This document shows, one piece after another, positions 6,511 through 8,213 of a stretch of 8,213 nucleotides of DNA. Below the pieces are notes generated by a model. The model was given only the letters and a program-made list of their open reading frames with translations, was not told the DNA's origin and did no database searches. The position numbers and the translations under genes are program-made. Numbering within the stretch: the stretch's first letter is position 1; every line of letters begins with the position of its first letter. Source of the DNA: Gammaproteobacteria bacterium (GTDB taxonomy: Bacteria; Pseudomonadota; Gammaproteobacteria; GCA-001735895); contig JARFPR010000461.1 in assembly GCA_029288195.1 (NCBI GenBank), positions 1 to 8,213 of the forward strand. Reading direction: 5' to 3'.

Positions 6511-7248
6511 CTACCCCGGGCTTAGTTGCGACGGTCCCTCGAGACCAGCAATTTGTGCCAGGGCATGATTCAGCAACACCTCTGCAATTACCCGACCCTT
6601 CGCAGGGGTAGCAAGCGTTGCCTGACCGAATACACCCGAACGCGACCACAGCCCCTGGCCTTTGCTACGCGTCAATCTACCCTCGCCCTCAGCGCCATCG
6701 TCGAGCGCAAGGCTCATATCCACTACTTCGGGTGCAATATGCAACATTAAAGAGGTTTCATGTTCATCGGCGTGCGACCCGTATTGCTGCTCGAGCAAAT
6801 CGTCGGGCAACGATTGCATTGCCTGGTCGAGATTCAAGTACTCCAGCGCGATGCCCTGATCCAGCAATTGTTTAGCCTCGGCGAGCGGGCGCAGTGTCGA
6901 CAACCCGGTATTAACAATGTAAAAACGTGACAATCCAAAACTGGCCAGGCTGGTACAGGTGTCGACAATAACATCGCGCGCGGTTTCGCTGCGCAAACTG
7001 ATGGAACCCGGGTACTCGATGAATGCGGGATAAAAGGACGCGTTGATCAAGGGCGCGATGACCACCGGTAGTCGTTGCCTGATCTCCTCCGCCAACCAGG
7101 TTGCGATGATGGCATCGTTATTAAGCGGTAAATGCGGACCATGCTCTTTCGCTGCCGCACCGAGGGGGATAACCAAAACCGGATTGTTCACAAACCACTG
7201 CTCTGCTTCGATCCAGCTAAGCATTTCAAGCTTGACTCCGCACTTCAT
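6511..7248 (-). CDS. Creatininase-family amidohydrolase (variant subfamily)
   Basis: A 245-residue protein matching creatininase family length and fold. The metal-site signature near the N-terminus reads P28-L-G-A-A-A-K-E35-H36-G-P-H39-L-P-L-N-N-D45, one residue longer than the common E-Q-H-G-P-H form. A second conserved block is G157-S-H159-A-D-E162-H163-E164-T-S166. The family hydrolyses cyclic or linear amides using two divalent metals; members include creatinine amidohydrolase and enzymes of cofactor synthesis. The usual N-G-H-G-G-N motif is replaced by N113-T-G-L-S-T118, so true creatininase activity is doubtful. From general recall this belongs to an uncharacterised branch sharing that change. 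The start could be M9 (base 7224, beginning MLSWIEAEQW), preceded by GGAG 11 bases away; the start at 7248 has only an A-rich leader. It converges on the helicase gene and has no evident partner in the window. Confidence 0.8.
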   Translation of the reverse strand: MKCGVKLEMLSWIEAEQWFVNNPVLVIPLGAAAKEHGPHLPLNNDAIIATWLAEEIRQRLPVVIAPLINASFYPAFIEYPGSISLRSETARDVIVDTCTSLASFGLSRFYIVNTGLSTLRPLAEAKQLLDQGIALEYLNLDQAMQSLPDDLLEQQYGSHADEHETSLMLHIAPEVVDMSLALDDGAEGEGRLTRSKGQGLWSRSGVFGQATLATPAKGRVIAEVLLNHALAQIAGLEGPSQLSPG

Positions 7249-7422
7249 CTTTTTCTATAACTGTCCGGGTAACCGAGTTGATTTAACCCGATGATAACCC
7301 GAGGTAAAACTTAATACACATCGGTGATCAATGCGTTTATCCTGCCACGACTTGTATCGACGGCTGTGCAGGTGCTACCACCGGCTGTTTTCGATTAAGG
7401 TTGATAAAACAAATACAGATTT
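7249..7422. other. Divergent intergenic region, no gene found
   Basis: This 174-base gap separates two divergently oriented genes and is visibly richer in A and T than the coding sequence. Besides the 11-base-period repeat it holds CGGCTGT twice (7361-7367 and 7382-7388, 21 bases apart) and a small imperfect hairpin at 7368-7385 with a CTAC loop. No -35/-10 pair with good spacing stands out on either strand. TATAGA on the minus strand (7259-7254) could be a -10 for the creatininase-family gene, which would favour its internal start at 7224. No small coding frame with a plausible start signal was found. Confidence 0.5.
7284..7302. repeat. Direct repeat TAACCCGA x2 in intergenic region
   Basis: TAACCCGA occurs at 7284-7291 and again at 7295-7302, an 11-base period (about one helical turn). 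CGGGT at 7266-7270 also pairs with ACCCG at 7286-7290. It lies in the divergent gap between the creatininase-family gene and the plus-strand gene at 7423, where a regulator site would be expected. Could be chance in a short region. Confidence 0.25.
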
Positions 7423-8213
7423 ATGGATCAGAAAAGCTATTCAGCCTGGAACCCCGGTATCGAATCGGAAATACCCCCGGCCTATCGGCAGCTCGAAACT
7501 ATTTATAATCCGGCAAACGTGTTCACCACGCTGGCCGAAGTCAATGAACTCGCGGTAGAAACCGGGCTAAGCCCGGAAGAACTGATCGGCTTTCGCCCAC
7601 ATCGGCTGGTTTTGCATGAACTGATTGTGCGCATTACCGCGGACATCGTTGTTCTCGAAGGCGAGTATGAGGAAGACCTGGGCATCAATTTTCGCACCAT
7701 CGCCCGAAAGATATTTAGCAAGTATGTCATTCCCAACCTGATGCAGATCGAGCATAGCTTTGAAACCATGCGTACCAAGGTCGAGGATATGACCCTGCAG
7801 GAACTCGAGACTGCGCTGGTCCAAAAAACGTCGGCAGCTAGCGCGAAGCCATCATTCTGGTCTCGTTTCTCGGCTTCCAAACCAAAATCCTCCCCAACAC
7901 CGCAAAGCCGGCAGGAGCGCGAGTTCGAGTTGATCAACAACTACAAGCAGCGCGGCCTCAACGCAGACGACAAATTATCGCAAGCTGTCTATCGAAGTTT
8001 ATATCGAGTCCTGGGGTCGATCGCGACAACTCGTGGCTTCATTGGCAACGATCCTGTTTATCTAAAGAACATCTGCGTCAGGCATGCCTGCAATTATCTC
8101 GGCAGTCGTGAAATTGGCAGCAAGGTCGGTAAACTGGTAAACGAAGCCATTACCAACGAGGGATACGAGCGCATAGCAGATGCCGAAAAACCGATTTTAA
8201 TCAGTCTCAAGGG
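7423..8213 (+). CDS. Unknown protein, N-terminal part (runs off window)
   Basis: An open frame from the ATG at 7423 continues without a stop for 263 codons plus two bases to the window end. An in-frame TAA at 7405-7407 and no other start codon between make this ATG the first possible start. It begins MDQKSYSAWNPGIESEIPPA. I do not recognise a family. Residues about 18-135 are mostly helical in character with alternating acidic and hydrophobic positions. A Ser/Pro/Lys-rich, low-complexity linker at about 137-162 follows, then a second domain from about 165 with C218 and C223 in the run C-V-R-H-A-C. No signal peptide or membrane segment is seen, so it is probably cytoplasmic. Codon choice resembles the neighbours. 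There is no Shine-Dalgarno sequence before the ATG, only an A-rich leader. Confidence 0.75.
   Translation, partial: MDQKSYSAWNPGIESEIPPAYRQLETIYNPANVFTTLAEVNELAVETGLSPEELIGFRPHRLVLHELIVRITADIVVLEGEYEEDLGINFRTIARKIFSKYVIPNLMQIEHSFETMRTKVEDMTLQELETALVQKTSAASAKPSFWSRFSASKPKSSPTPQSRQEREFELINNYKQRGLNADDKLSQAVYRSLYRVLGSIATTRGFIGNDPVYLKNICVRHACNYLGSREIGSKVGKLVNEAITNEGYERIADAEKPILISLK

Noticed and set aside
6511..7248. Functional link of the creatininase-family gene to methylamine breakdown (creatinine to sarcosine route)
   Set aside because: It is separated by a helicase gene, points the other way and lacks the normal creatininase motif; the link would rest only on the family name.
7503..7940. 145-codon minus-strand open frame at the right end
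   Set aside because: The plus strand is open for 263 codons from a well-placed ATG with codon use like the neighbours; the minus-strand product is Ser/Arg-rich and looks like a shadow.

Overview
The window reads as a moderately GC-rich chromosomal segment of a proteobacterium. A marine or soil gammaproteobacterium is my best guess, based on the DeaD-type helicase with its DbpA-like C-terminal domain and on overall protein style. No sequence marker fixes the taxon. I see no tRNA, rRNA, CRISPR array, insertion sequence or phage gene. Genes are tightly packed on both strands.

Left part (1-4564): a divergent catabolic locus. On the minus strand a LysR-type regulator (78-965) is followed, with a one-base stop/start overlap, by the first 26 codons of a short-chain dehydrogenase/reductase that leaves the window. 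On the plus strand two genes separated by 5 bases form an apparent operon. The first is a flavin/iron-sulfur oxidoreductase of the trimethylamine dehydrogenase / dienoyl-CoA reductase / N-methylproline demethylase type. The second is a non-pyrrolysine member of the MttB trimethylamine methyltransferase superfamily. The 96-base region between lysR and the operon holds two overlapping, oppositely directed sigma70-like promoters with an inverted repeat lying over both. The simplest reading is a regulated module for stripping methyl groups from an N-methylated compound: the MttB-like protein would take a methyl from a quaternary amine and the flavoenzyme would oxidatively remove one from a tertiary or secondary amine. 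The substrate is not known, and no corrinoid protein or corrinoid activase is present in the window.

Middle (4644-6464): a complete DEAD-box RNA helicase of the DeaD/CsdA type, a housekeeping gene with all core motifs, apparently unrelated to the module upstream.

Right part (6511-8213): a convergent creatininase-family amidohydrolase on the minus strand, belonging to a branch where the usual Asn-Gly-His-Gly-Gly-Asn motif is replaced. A 174-base divergent intergenic region with short direct repeats follows. Last is the start of a plus-strand protein of unknown function that stays open for 263 codons and leaves the window.

No gene here has a strong Shine-Dalgarno sequence, so several start choices rest on family length or promoter position.
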